From positions 296,001-360,000 of the forward strand of contig JAJTWR010000159.1 of assembly GCA_021613335.1 (NCBI GenBank): 64,000 bases of DNA, in the 5' to 3' direction. The position numbers and the translations under genes are program-made. Source of the stretch: Whitmania pigra. Lineage: Eukaryota; Annelida; Clitellata; Hirudinida; Haemopidae. The notes under the pieces were generated by a model. It saw only the letters and a program-made list of their open reading frames with translations. It did no database searches and was not told the DNA's origin. Positions 1-12,800 of the stretch are shown here, piece after piece (position 1 is the stretch's first letter; the number at the start of each line of letters is the position of its first letter).

Positions 1-705
1 TATTATAATAAATATTCGAAAATAAATTACAAATGTTGAAAAAGATGGAGTTACTCTCCAATCATTATATATTATTGAAGACTGAGTTTATGGGAACAAA
101 TTACTGATGAATGCATGAATTATTTAATTAGCCTTTTAGCTCCCATCGTTCCACTTGTGGAGCCTCTGACGCTATGCTTACGGCGCCATACAAATGAACT
201 ATTATTATTATTTCTGCATGTTTTTGACGATGTTCCACTTGTGGAACGTTGGGCACAGATAATTATAAAAATACAATGTTTTTTGGGAATTTGTACAAAA
301 ACATATCTGTTTGAAATATAATTAATTGGTAAATATTGAGAATTTTGTCGATTATTGTTGAAATTGAAATAGGTTGTATTGCTTAATTCAACCTATGGGC
401 TAAAGATATATAAGGAAATCAAAATATAACAGACAGTAAATGACTTTTAAACATTAAGTTTCATCCTCTCACTGCAGATAATCTATTACCTTAGAAATTG
501 TGATAAAATCATCACCAATATAAACATCTTTAACTCCTGGCAATCGATGAAGCAAGCTAAAAAATAAATGTTTAGGTTACTCATTAGTGCACAAGTTTAC
601 AAAAAGAGTTCATGACAATGTATTGGTATGTATTGTATTGTTGCATAAATTCATGCCTTTACATAAAACTACTTTTTCTACAATAACATTTTTGACATTT
701 GGCTA
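1..705. other. Intergenic, AT-rich, no gene seen
   Basis: No open stretch here has codon structure or a recognisable protein. The only structure is a short LINE tail flanked by direct repeats (separate entry). The 68-residue open stretch at 115-321 runs through that repeat and is not a gene. Confidence 0.6.
162..231 (+). mobile_element. Severely 5'-truncated LINE 3' tail with target-site duplication
   Basis: The insert begins GCCTCTGACGCTA and runs into CGGCGCC and then an ATT run. This matches the 3' end of the LINE family seen at 15300-15412 and 16550-16640, where GGCGCCTCTGACGCTA lies just after the end of the reading frame. The 14-base direct repeat GTTCCACTTGTGGA occurs on both sides (148-161 and 232-245), as expected for target-primed insertion. 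Only about 50-70 bases of element remain, so nothing can be expressed. Confidence 0.55.
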
Positions 706-1512
706 GGGTGCCGGACTATTGGACGAAGGGGACGATATAACGAATCGTTATAAGGTCTAATTCGTTATTTGAATATAAGATCTAATTCTTTATAAGATCC
801 AATATATATAGGAATAAAAAAAGATTTGATTTAATAAATAAAACTAGTAAATTCAATTTTATTGCCATAGTTTCAAAATTTTATTGTTTCGAATAAATTT
901 CAGGACTTTGTTGTTTTTATGCATGTTTAATAATAGCAATATTAACTAATTAAAGACATTTTTATAATTTAATCGTTATATGTACCCAAACCAATCTCGA
1001 TATTGATAGGTGCTTGCGATCAGTGAAATGCCAGCCAATAGGAAAATCGATGTTAAGCGAATAGTGAGTGAATGAATTAATCTAGGACGTCATTTCAGCA
1101 TTTTCCAAAGAGAGGGAAACCCTTGCATTGCTTGAGAAGGTGATATTTTTTTGTTTCTGGCCAACATTCAGAGGGAGCAGACCCTGGAAAAACCATCTGG
1201 TCTAAAGTCAGCCTTGTTCCCTACAAATGACGTCTATGACTAGCCAACAAAACCAACCAACCAGTCAATCAATCAATCTTACAAATATTACTAAAAATAC
1301 GTAGCCCCACCGATTTTACAATACCAGTGAACGAAGAACAATTTAAATATATTATCTTTTATTCGTCGGTTCAAATTTGTATATGTAAGAATTATTTAAA
1401 TATTGTGGTAGACGAAATAACGAATTGGTTCTTATAACGAGTTTAAAAATTCGTTATAAGGTCTAATTCATTATTCGTTATATCGTCTCTTTCGTTCAAT
1501 AGTCTAGGAGCC
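706..1512. mobile_element. MITE-like DNA transposon, 807 bp, imperfect terminal inverted repeats, 9-bp TSD
   Basis: The left end GGGTGCCGGACTATTGGACG pairs with the right end, whose reverse complement starts GGCTCCTAGACTATTGAACG. The similarity continues inward through GACGATATAACGAAT and TTATAAGGTCTAATTC. The direct repeat ATTTGGCTA lies immediately outside both ends (697-705 and 1513-1521). I see no transposase frame inside, so it is non-autonomous. A 9-bp duplication suits Mutator-like elements and is also compatible with Merlin-type elements; the family is not settled. The interior holds direct and inverted copies of TTATAAGGTCTAATTC near both ends and an unrelated middle. Confidence 0.65.
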
Positions 1513-1521
1513 ATTTGGCTA

Positions 1522-2655
1522 AGTGTTATATATTATAAAAAAGTCGTTGCAGAATAAATAGTCATGTAATGGCACAAACTTATGCAACAACCTAATATTA
1601 AGCCAGTGATGTCATTTGAGAAACAGGGCTTATGGCCTTAACCACATCTATTAATAATCTATCAAATATTAATGCATTAATCACCCATTAATGCATATAA
1701 ATCTGCAGCCAAACAAATGTTATTAAATCATTATTATATGGTAAGTATGTTAACCATATTCAAGCATATTATCTTAACATTTTCATTCCAAAAGCAAAAT
1801 CTAGAGTTAATCAACTAAATTTTTGCCCCATTTATTAAAATAACATCTTTGCATAAAACCAAAAATATTACTTATAAAAACTATAAAAAAGACCTGCTTT
1901 GACAAAATCAAAAATTACCCTCAAACATCATACAAATACTAAAATATTAAAAACCTGGCTAAACTGCATGCAACTGATGATTCTTCTGAAGAAAAATTTT
2001 GGGGCAAAGTACCATTATTTAAAATGCTTTGACTCATTTGAAATTTAACACTGTTTGGATTTGGTGTTTCATAAATGTTTATTGAGACACTTCTCCCTGC
2101 AAATCAAGAAACAGTTTCATTTCAAACGGCTCATTAATGATTACTATTTTAATATAGAATATGAATCACAATTAATTACCAATAAACAAAAATGGGGTTT
2201 TCCATTTTCTGCTATCTAATAGGCCATTTCCACTGTTTTCAGGAATAAACGTTCTAAAAGCAAATACAACCCAAGGTTTACATAAATGACTTATTTGATG
2301 AAAGTGGACAAAACAAAAAATGGAAACTGTAAAACTCGTAAACCCAAAAAATCTGGCGTGAGGCTGGAAACTTTTATAACACCTCAGAAATCCTCTCAAT
2401 CTGACAGCAAGGCTCATATTAGCATCAGTCTATTTATTTGAGAACGAAAAACAGTACTGAAAATTTAAAAGTGATGTAATAAAAATTTAAATATATTTAA
2501 AGTACAAGTAAACGTACAAATAAAATAACAATAACAATAAAAAAACATTACAATGTTGTAGTTTTGTAACAATTGTTATTTTATATTAATACTTTTCGAA
2601 AACAATAAGAGAATGAATGTTGATGCGTTATAGTTATAGTTGTGTGTTGTGCAAG
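1522..2655. other. Intergenic region upstream of HACD3-like gene
   Basis: AT-rich sequence with no supported gene. The 81-residue minus-strand open stretch at 2172-2417 has no recognisable domain. The HACD3 promoter should lie in the last few hundred bases; I see no clear TATA or initiator element. Confidence 0.5.
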
Positions 2656-4976
2656 ATGGATCGTGGTGACAACAATCTTCTGAAGCCGTTCGTTTATTGG
2701 GGACAAAATAAGCAAAGTGTATTTTTTAAGGTGGAGATTGCAGAACTAGACGGGGTAAACGTTGGCTAAATATCAAAATAAATGAACCTTATTTAAACCT
2801 CATTGCGACATTAATTGATCTTCAATTCTCTTAAGGAACCAGAGGTAGAAATTACTGGGAATCATTTAAAATTTCTAGCTCATGGATTAGGTGTCTCAGG
2901 AAAAAATCGTTTTGGATTCAAGATAGACTTTTGCAAGCCAATCAATGTGCAGGTTATTAAGTTTGAGATATCAACATTTATAATGTGTCTTTGGCAGGCT
3001 CTTGAATATGCATAATAATACTATCAATACTATAAATAATATTGCTGATATTAAATTTAATGTCCAAATTAATTGATAGAAATGATTTCAGTGATGTGAA
3101 TAGTGGAACATGTATAATAACAATTAATTAAGTAAAACATTTTCTTAGCAAAGCAATTACAAAGTATTGGGCAGAGTAGTAGAAATTGAATGCAGGAAAG
3201 AGCAAGAAAATGACAAATGGCTGAGGGTTACTGAACAGCCCATGAAGCCTGCTTGGTTGAAGACTGACTTCGATAGGTTCGCATTTGACTCATCCGACGA
3301 ATCTTCAGCGGAAGATGAAAGTCTCATCAACGAAGCAAAGGTAGATTTTTGTGACTAAAGATATTCATCCTTGATTAAAAATGTTTTCTTTGTGAGAAGA
3401 AATTGTTTATGAATTCTATTTTTTATTAAAGGGGTCTCTAAAAACACAAAAATATATGAAAGAATTTGAAAGGGAGTATAAAGAGGTTGAAGCTGATCAG
3501 TACTACAGTGGTGAGTATTGTCATTATTGTTAATTTTTAATTTGTATTAGTTATGTACTCTGTTTTAGATTAATGGCAGTTATTACATAGCTAAGGAAGT
3601 AACAGTAACATTGTATGTTATTTTGAATTAGTGTTTATAATAAATGTAGATTTGTTTAAATCATCTCCTGGTTACTTGCTTTACTGATTGAAATTTTGGT
3701 TTGATGTATCCTAACTGAATATTTTCATTTGTTGTAACTAAATATTTTATTACTCAAAGTGAGAAAAGATTTGAAACTGACTTACCTCCTAATGTACAGC
3801 ATATTTCAATTTCTTGGATATCTGTACATCTTTAGTGCTATTCTCTATCACTTGATAAAGAGAACACCAGGTAACTTAAACATTCTTAGAATAATTGGCA
3901 ATGGTCAGGTATTTATGACTTTTGAAATGACAAACCAAAATAATAGATTCTCAAAACAATGCCTTCTTTCATGTCGGCATGCAAATGATGATTTGCCAAG
4001 GTGTGGCTGTTTTGGAGATGTTCCATTCTCTTCTTGGTTGGGTGAAAAGTTCAACAAGTGCCACTGTTTTGCAGGTTGTCCTTCATTCGTTTAACACCAA
4101 TCAAGTATCTGTTTATTGATCAATTTAATTAAGTGCCGCAATCCAGGTGCTGGGGAGGGGATTCATATTGTATGGCATCATTTATCCTGAGCCTCGCATG
4201 TACACAAAGGAGGTCGTGTGGTTTCTTTTTCTCACCTGGAGTGCTGTGGAGCTGATCAGGTGAGAAATAGATGAACTGAGAGAAATATTTTCTTGCGCTC
4301 TTTAATGGTTTTAATCTTGTCAGATCTTTAGTAGAATTGAATTAGGTTAATATTTGGTTTGTGTCTTACTTCGAGCTTGAGATTAAATGTCATTAAAATT
4401 TATAATAATTTAATTCAATTAAAATCCGATTTTAACATTTGTAGGTATCCTTACTATGTTTGTGCAACATTGAAAAGACAGATTGGATTTTTAACCTGGC
4501 TCAGATACACAGTATGGATTCCATTATACCCTCTTGGTTTTGTCTTGGAAGGTTTGCAAATGTTCTACTTGAATTAAGAAATGCAGAAATGTTTATTGAA
4601 TGACTCAAATTTTATCTTTTAAGGTTTGGTTATGCTGATCGCATTGCCAATGTTTGAGGAAACACAGCTGTTTAACTTGAACCTGCCAAATACCTTCAAC
4701 ATGTCTTTCCACTTTCCATCTATCCTCAAGTTCTACATGTTGCTGTGTCTACCTGGTAAAAGAATCCTTCCTTATTTAATAATTTATTTTGTCTTTTAAT
4801 GTTATGCATTCATTAAATTGTTTAAGTATTTTATATAACAATTGTATTATTTGTTTATGTTCTAAACTATTACCTACAATTATGAAGGTATGTATATCCT
4901 TATGCAAAGAATGTATGAGCAAAGAAAAAAGAAGCTCAATGAAAGAGAATCCTCCAAATTTGGAAAGTACTTGTGA
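2656..4976 (+). CDS. HACD3: HACD3-like very-long-chain 3-hydroxyacyl-CoA dehydratase (CS domain plus PTPLA membrane domain)
   Basis: Ten exons join in phase: 2656-2754, 2836-2952, 3149-3340, 3432-3510, 3760-3870, 3947-4074, 4147-4259, 4445-4551, 4624-4755 and 4888-4976, giving 1167 bases and 388 residues (human HACD3 has 362). Residues 1 to about 115 form a CS/p23-like domain (VYWGQNKQSVFFKVEI, then ITGNHLKFLAHG). An acidic linker with DSSDESSAEDE follows. From about residue 163 comes the multi-pass PTPLA dehydratase domain with MYSIFQFLGYLYIF, VLGRGFILYG, WSAVELIRYPYY and LRYTVWIPLYPLG. The WSxxExxRY segment is the conserved core where the family's catalytic Tyr and Glu lie. The C-terminus is basic (EQRKKK), as in the ER-resident family. 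HACD enzymes carry out the third step of the ER very-long-chain fatty-acid elongation cycle. In exon 6 the correct frame (CQGVAVLEMFHSLLGWVKS) differs from the longest open frame there. Confidence 0.93.
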
Positions 4977-5854
4977 CAAGTGTCTTTATGAAGTCATATA
5001 TTATGAGGCCTGAATTTATCTTCTTGTCATATTCTTAGGAAACTCAATACAATTAAGCTTCTTCTGAGCTAAATTGATGTTCTTACAAACCAGTTTTGTT
5101 ATGACTAAGGTCATATTTTAAGCATTGATGACACCTGAATTTGTGGAATTTATTTTAGAAACTGTGATTTCTGTAACTGGCTTCTCCATTGAAGGCATTT
5201 TCAAATATTTTCAGAAAATGTCATTGTCATGAATTCAAGCTTTAAGGAGTTCTTATACTAATGCTAGTAACGTGAACTTGTCCTGATAACATGATATGCT
5301 TAATAAAAGAATAGTTGCATTTAGTGAAGGTTCATAATTTCAAAAATGCATCTTTATGATTTTTTTTAGGGCATAATTTTTTCATTCATAATTCATATCC
5401 GTTGCTGTTCTACTTCTATGTTATGTTTGAAGTATTTTCTCAAATGAATAAACACGTTTTTGTAGCAAATTTCTTACGAGTTGAAATGAAGCCAGTCTTG
5501 CTTGCCATCTCACAACTTGTATTCATTGTTTCAAGTTTTAAATTCTTGACTTAAGTTAAATGAACATGTTTGATGTTGGGCAGTGTTCTCACGCATTATG
5601 TTTGAGTTTCCATCTTGTGTTCTTTTTCAAAGATGATGACCAACAATTTTGATTTTTAAATGGTATTTACTGTCGCTAGCCAATGCAGAGTAATTGTTCT
5701 GCTAGTGGAACACTTCTTTTCCTATGTTATTCTTTAAGTTGTGTTTGAACCGATTTTTGTCTTGCTGAGTTAAATAATTATGCTTTGAGATTCTTCAAAA
5801 AAAAAAAAAAGTTGCTAATTTAAGAAGCTTGCATTCGAAAACAGTGATTGCTTC
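4977..5854. other. HACD3 3' UTR and intergenic sequence
   Basis: Two AATAAA signals on the plus strand, at 5302-5307 and 5447-5452, could end the HACD3 transcript. No other gene is visible. Confidence 0.5.
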
Positions 5855-5945
5855 AGAAAGTTCTAGAAACTCCTACTAGATTCTAGAATGCTCCATAAGA
5901 TTCATTGCGTGTCTAGAAGGCTTCAGAAAGTCATAGAGCTAAGAG
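5851..5945. promoter_or_regulatory. Cluster of heat-shock-element-like motifs upstream of CCT4
   Basis: At 5855-5869 there are three perfect alternating 5-base units (AGAAA GTTCT AGAAA), the nGAAn/nTTCn arrangement bound by HSF trimers. At 5880-5889 there are two more (ATTCT AGAAT), followed by GCTCC. A looser block around 5923-5940 reads TAGAAGGCTTCAGAAAG. The cluster sits about 0.7 kb before the CCT4 start codon. Chaperonin subunits are known HSF1 targets in animals, so the position makes sense. Function is inferred from motif and context only. Confidence 0.5.
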
Positions 5946-6563
5946 TTTAATGTAGACTAGCTGTTTCGTGTCCGTTGTGCGACTGATATGACTTGATCTA
6001 TACGCTGCTTTTCAGTAGATGTAGTGCACTATTGTTGGGAAAATTGAGTATCTGTACACATAGCTCAATTTAAGATATTGATATTATCTCCTGTACAAGC
6101 TAACAAAAATATATTTTTTGTAATGATTACATAATTAATCACTTACTTAAAATAAAGTAATTAATATCATCGAAAATAGTTATTAATTAACTAATTTTAT
6201 ATACTTTTACAAAGTATGGTTCCTTGGAGTAATTTCTAAACCAAATTAATACATTTTGATGAAAAAGCCGATGATGTAGCATAAAAATTTATAAATAAAA
6301 AATGTTATTTAAATTACAAACTGTAAAATTTTTATTCGTAACATAAATGTCAGCATATTTATTTGCAAATTAATTATTATTTATTTAAAAATACTTTTTA
6401 ATAACACATTTAAAATTTCATATAAATTAAAGACAAATAGTACCCTAACAACCACAAAATTGCGCTACTCTTCAGCCATCTCTCCCTATTCAGCTCTTGA
6501 ATATCGTTGTAGACTGTTCTCGACCGATTTTCTGCAGTCTCGTTGTTTTGTTATTTGGTAAAA
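5946..6563. other. CCT4 proximal upstream region
   Basis: AT-rich sequence leading to the CCT4 start codon. The last 100 bases hold pyrimidine-rich stretches, but I see no clear TATA box. Confidence 0.4.
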
Positions 6564-9447
6564 ATGCCTGAAAGTAAGACTGGTAGAACAAGCTATAAAG
6601 ACAAAGACAAGCCAACTCAAATCAGATTTAGTAATATAACTGCTGCCAAAGGTACGATTAGCGAAAGAAGCACGCTGCTATGCCTTTCGATGCGGATCTT
6701 TCATTAATTTTATTTTTAAATATTTTCTCAGCTGTCGCAGATGCCATTCGCACTAGTCTTGGCCCGAGGGGAATGGATAAAATGGTAACGAAAAATTGTT
6801 TAGTTTTTGGGACCGCTTCTCTAACATTCTCCATTTTAGATCCAATCCGGTAAAGGCGATGTAACGATTACCAACGATGGAGCTACAATTTTGAAACAGA
6901 TGGAAGTTCTGCATCCTGCAGCCAAAATGGTATAGATCATACACATTAGTGATCCTAGAGTGATAATTGAAAAAAGTACACAATTCAAATATTTCAGCTT
7001 GTAGAACTTTCTAAGGCACAGGATGTTGAAGCAGGAGATGGCACCACAACTGTTGTAGTTGTTGCAGGCAGCCTTCTAGATGCTGCTCAGAAATTGCTTG
7101 AAAAGGGTATGCACTAATTATGTTTTGATGTCCATACATGTGATATTGGGAGGGTTTTGTAGAAATGGTGGGCAACTGTAGCCATGTTTTATGTTTGTGT
7201 ATAAGTAAATGCACAGGGAACTCAATTACTATTTTTTCAATATGTATTATGCAGTAGGAAGTTTTAGATTATGCATGAAATTTAACTATTTTTGTAAAAT
7301 GATGAAATTGTTTCTTGAGATGACATATTTCATTTAAACTTCGATGTCATTGAAAATTTAAAATTCAGTACTTGTTAACATTTGGAAATAAGATCTGAGA
7401 CTGGATTCTGCATGCCACGAACAAGGCTTTAGTTTTGTAAAATATTTAAAGATTTTTTTGTAATTGGATGCAGGCATTCACCCCACGGCAATTTCTGAGA
7501 GTTTTCAATCTGCTGCTGCTAAATCATGTGCAATTCTGGAAGAGATGGCAATGCCTCTTGAATTGGCTGATAGAGAATCATTATTGAAGAGTGCCACAAC
7601 ATCCCTCAATTCAAAGGTGAGTGATTAAGATTAAAAGAAACAAAATGCTAAAGTCAAATAAAATACAATGTTTGATTTTTTATTCAAATTAAAAATTGGG
7701 ATTACACAAGTTACTTTTGTATCAGGTGGTGTCTCAGTACTCTGGAGTGCTGTCTCCAATTTGTGTGGATGCTGTCCTTAGAGTCATTGATCCTAGCAAG
7801 GACACTAATGTGGATCTTCATGACATTAAGTTAATTCAGAAGTTGGGGTTAGCTGACTAAAGTCTATTTTGAATATTAGTATTTTGGTCAGTCTAGTGCC
7901 AATAATATTGAGTTGATTTCAATTGTACATTTAAAGTATTTCTATTATCTGTAAATTGATTTGCAGTGGTACAGTGGAGGACACAGAACTCATTGATGGC
8001 TTGGTTTTCAATCAGAAGACTGCAGGACAGGGAGGCCCAAACAAAATCGAAAAGGCCAAGATTGGTCTGATACAGTTCTGCATCTCTCCTCCAAAAACTG
8101 ATGTAATCTATAACTTATTTCTTACATTACATGTTATTTATCTTTTTACAGTTATACACTGTTCAGTTGCATTAAATTTTACTTTCAGATGGAAAACCAG
8201 GTCATCGTTTCTGATTACACTCAGATGGACAGAGTGTTGAGGGAAGAGAGACAATACATTCTCAACATCATCAAGCAGGTCAAGAAGGCTGGTTGCAATG
8301 TTTTGCTCATTCAGAAGTCTATCTTGAGGTGAATTTACATTGCAATGAATTTAGAGCTTTTTAAAGGAAGTTTTTCTAAATTTTCGTTAATCTCAGGGAT
8401 GCTGTAAATGATTTGGCATTGCATTTCCTGGCCAAAATGAAGATTTTAGTTGTTAAAGACATTGAGAGAGAGGATATAGAGTTTGTATGCAAGGTTTGTT
8501 AGTCTTATTATCTTTCTTGTTGATAATAACTACTACTTGAATAACTACTACATATCTATATGCAGACTATTGGATGCAAGCCAATTGCTAGCCTTGACCA
8601 TTTCCAGCCTGAAATGTTGGGAACAGCAGAACTTGTAGAAGAAATACAAGCTGGTGATAGCAAGCTTGTCAAGGTGGGGATTAAGCATGAACTCAGCATC
8701 AGTTGAAATTGGTTATGAATGTTAAGCTTGAAAATTATGCTAGGTGAGTGGAATTCAAAATGCTGGAAAGACTGTCACTGTGTTAGTGAGGGGATCTAAT
8801 AAGCTAGTCTTGGAGGAAGCAGAGAGGTCAATTCATGATGCCCTCTGCGTAATCAGATGCCTAGTTAAGAAAAGGTAGAGATGACTTTATTGAAGCCCTG
8901 TAGATTTATTAATTGTCATTAAATTGTTGCTGAATCATTCAAATTCTCAGGGCATTGATAGCTGGTGGTGGAGCTCCTGAAATTGAGCTATCATTGAGGT
9001 TAATGGAATTGTCTGAGACACTCACAGGGATGGAGCAGTATTGCTTCAGAGCCTTTGCAGAAGCCCTTGAAGTGGTTCCATTCACTCTTGCAGAAAATGC
9101 AGGTCTTAATCCTATTGCCACTGTCACTGAACTGAGGAATAGGCATGCCAGAGGGGAGAAGATGTCAGGCATCAATGTTCGCAAGGTATAAACAATAGGT
9201 ATGAAATTAAAAAGTGCCACAGTCATTATCTTGGAATTGTTTTCTACCAGGGTGCTATCACCAATATCTTGGAAGAAAATGTTGTGCAGCCACTTCTTGT
9301 CTCAACCAGTGCCATCCACTTGGCTGCAGAAACTGTGAGAAGCATCCTCAAGATTGATGACATTGTGAGTAAAGTGCTTGGCCTATAATTATATAAACTA
9401 ATTCTCATCCTAATCTCTTATTCCAGGTTGCCTGTGCTGGAAGATAA
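6564..9447 (+). CDS. CCT4: T-complex protein 1 subunit delta (CCT4), cytosolic chaperonin
   Basis: Fourteen exons join in phase: 6564-6651, 6732-6784, 6840-6929, 6998-7106, 7474-7616, 7726-7847, 7967-8102, 8189-8328, 8397-8493, 8566-8673, 8744-8874, 8951-9185, 9251-9364 and 9427-9447. They give 1587 bases and 528 residues (human CCT4 has 539). It begins [20 protein letters not shown] and contains all group II chaperonin signatures: [11 protein letters not shown] (37-47), NDGATIL with Asp60, the nucleotide-binding GDGTTT (90-95) and GGGAPE (411-416). The last exon encodes VACAGR and a stop. CCT4 is one of eight paralogous subunits of the TRiC/CCT ring that folds actin, tubulin and WD-repeat proteins. 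The start is the first ATG in frame with the conserved N-terminus. The gene appears intact. Confidence 0.97.
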
Positions 9448-9542
9448 TGCATTGATACTTGTGAATGTTGGATCTATATGGCTCCCTCTAGGATGTCTTG
9501 GATGCTAATGATTTTTTGTATTTTTGTGTTGTGCTTTTTCTA

Positions 9543-9548
9543 AATAAA
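9543..9548 (+). terminator. CCT4 poly(A) signal AATAAA
   Basis: The canonical hexamer lies about 100 bases past the CCT4 stop codon and is followed by a GT-rich stretch (TTTGTGTCTTTGTG), as expected for a cleavage site. Confidence 0.7.
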
Positions 9549-9688
9549 CTCTTTGTGTCTTTGTGCACCTGCAATTTATTTTTTGTGAAATCAAATGAAA
9601 TTGAGAATGTGTGTTGTGCAGAAAGCTTGTATTATATAGTAGGAGCTAATTATGAATGATGGGAGAAAAGAAGTTTTGTTAAAATGTC

Positions 9689-9694
9689 TTTATT
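9689..9694 (-). terminator. Poly(A) signal for the minus-strand zinc-finger gene
   Basis: AATAAA on the minus strand lies about 145 bases beyond the stop codon at 9839. CCT4 and this gene therefore converge, with their ends about 140 bases apart. Confidence 0.55.
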
Positions 9695-9838
9695 TGCAAA
9701 TAGAAATGAGTAGGGATTCAGTTCATTGGTAGTTGGAGTATGGTTTCTCAGATATCTTCAGTCCACTCGTCCAATTCTGAGGAAAGTATGGTGTGTCATT
9801 AAAATAATTTAATAAGGCGTAATAAGATGATCCAGCAA

Positions 9839-12800
9839 CTAACCCAAGAAGTCGTTTTCTGATTCAATATCGTATGCAACATTCCCTTCGGCACTCTTCT
9901 GGGTTGCTTGGATGACTCTTGGATTGTTCGGGGGGCATGTGCTACTTGTGTCCTCTGACTTTTCTTGGGTAGTCAAACATGTTTGGTTGGGGTTAGGTGC
10001 TGCATTCTGCATCTTCGGCTTTGCTGTCGCGTTGACGTATCTCTTACTCTTTGGCAAAGTTTGCGATGGTTGTTTAGGAACTGAATTACTTTTGCTGTTG
10101 GTGTGTGACTTGTTAGGCTGCTCTTTTTCTTTAGAGTTCAAAGTAGTTTTGCAGCCAACACTTAGAACATCATTTTTCTTGGATGGAGCTGATAAAGGTT
10201 TGGCCTGACTTTCATCAGTGTCAGTTTTAGATTTCTTAACAGGTATTGGTGAACTTGTGTTGTGGTATCTTTTGCGAGCATTGCTCTGCAAGGGATTAAA
10301 AAAATAATAGAAATGAAATTCGTCAATTGGGGACTAACGAACACTTTATAACAAAGTTAGATATTATAAAATTCGCATTTTTGCATTTATTTACAATCTT
10401 ATTGTTTGGAAAATAATTACATTGGGAACAATTGCAATTGCCAAATACTCACATAAAAATAGCATTCTTCATCATGAGATTTTGATGAAAGATGATGAAG
10501 TAACTCATCCTTATTAGGAAAATAAGTCTTGCATGGCCTGCAGTAAAACCCGGCTGTGACAGGACATATAGACTCTGAACCTAAAGAATAACCCAAGCAG
10601 TGTTTTTTTATAAAAAAAATAATTTACATTTCACTAAAGCATAACAAAAACCTCTTATGGGCAGTACTTTCCCTGACTTTGGCTTAATTAGAGAGCTTTC
10701 ATTAAATTTAGAACCATTCCATGATGATGGCACATCTGACATTTTCTTTGTAAAACAAATTTTTAATTACAGACTTTTAATAGCCTATGTTAACACAAAG
10801 TAAAATACACACCTTGACATGATCTTCCTTAAGTAAATGGTCAAGATATGAAGATAACTTCATATTTGTCAGCCCACAATCCTTACAACTGTGTGAACAA
10901 TCATCATAAAAACTTAACTTCTGGGATGAATCTTTAAGATTATTTCCATTGTCTCGATTTTTGAATTTATCAGATGAATGCCTTGAATTTGTGGGATTCA
11001 TTGATATGAATGGAAATTTATCATCCAGTCTACTTGATTTTTCCATTCTGTGAGTTTGTACATCCTCACGATTTGTAAGCTTTTAAAGAACATAAAATAA
11101 GAACTGATAGAACAACACAATTTTATGTACCAATTTCAAAAGAGACATTTTTTACCTTAGCATCACAAGTGTATCCAGAACCCCGAAGTCTGTTGAGTGA
11201 AGAAGATGAACTCTTTGAGGCACTTCTAGCACTACTGTTGCTGTAATGTGCTTTATTTGGCCTATCACTGTGCTCCTTCAATCTGAATTTGTCTATCTCC
11301 AGCAAGTGCCTGGGAGTGCTTGCAACAAATTCCTCCCTCAAATCCTTCCTCGTTCCTCCAGATGTTACATTCAACTTTCTTAGGAAGTCTTGAGTCTCTT
11401 TTTCCCATTCATTATGGTCTTTTATCCTTGAGAAACGGGCAAACAGTTCTTGGGTGTTTTCCATTTCATGGCTGCTGGTCTTGGTTGATTTTTGTAAATC
11501 AAAAGCCAGATGATCATATGTAGGAACTGAAGAGAGTGGAGCTTGGTTGCCTGACACCAGAGAAAAGGTGCCATCATCAAAGTCTTCATAAAGACTTTCA
11601 GACTTTGTTTCTGAAACAATTGTACTTTCCTGCTTCGAGGTATTCAATTTAGACATTAAGTCATCGTACAGGGCTCTCACTTTGACAAAATTATGTCTCT
11701 GTGACTCATTCCCTGTATAAGAATTCAAAACATGGGACAAACTTTGTCCATTTTCAATTCCTGATGAAGTAACTGCACATTCACTCATGCCAATGTTATT
11801 ATTGTGCATAATTTGGTTTGGAGCACATTGCACAATTGGCTTGTTTGATCTGCCAATTATGTTTATTCGACTACTTGAAATGCACAAGCTCTGATTGTTT
11901 TGTTGAGCAGTAGAAACAGTGGTAGAATCCATGACACTACTCTGAATAAAATCCATGTTGTTTCTGACTGCACCCCTGTCTTGGGTGGATTCTGCACCTA
12001 TGATCCTTGAAACATTGGAAGTCTGACCAGCATCTTGGTTTGCTTCATGCATAATTCTAAACAAGAAACAGTTTAAGAGCACTGAACCATCTCATGTGTA
12101 TATATTATATAAATGTTATCTAACCGGAAATGACTAACACCTCCATATTCTGGGGGACATAGTATTTGAGCCATGTCTTTGATGTTTTGGAGAATATTCT
12201 TGGCCTCTGTGCTCTTAGCATCAAGGGTTGTGAATTGTGAAGATGACTTGATCATGTAACCACCTGACGTTGGCACTGTATCTGATAATATTTGGACATC
12301 AAATTAACATTTTCAACGCAATCAAATGGAAATTGAAGAAAATCAAGAAGGTGTCATTAATTCAACCTGCATGAGCAATGTTATAGTAACTTATTAAACC
12401 AAATTAGAAAAACTTATTAACAACTTATTAAAAAAATTAAAATCACTTTTTAGTTAATGTATAATTGGTCTAAGCACCCCTGATATGATTGCCCAAGGCA
12501 CTATATAAATGTACTTTCATTATTATTATTTACTATTATGCATACTTTGTGGTGATGAGGTTGGATAAGTTTTTATAGAAAGTGCCTTCCATCCATCCAG
12601 TTTGTTCAACATGTCTCTGGTTCGACTTGCCATTTCAAATGCTTTTTTCAAAGAAGTGGACTTGTCATTAGAGTTTGTGCTGGTGACATTATCAGTAACA
12701 TCAGTGTAAGGTCTATGTGATTCTGAGGAATTTGCAGCACCATTTGATACTGAAAATGGATTTTCACTCGAACTTCCACTCCATGTAGAATGATCTCTTG

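Noticed and set aside
3759..4094. Continuous 111-residue frame as a single HACD3 exon
   Set aside because: A donor at 3870 and acceptor at 3946 give a different frame that matches the family (CQGVAVLEMFHSLLGWV), so the long frame reads through an intron.
8939..9226. 95-residue minus-strand open frame
   Set aside because: Antisense shadow of CCT4 exon 12.
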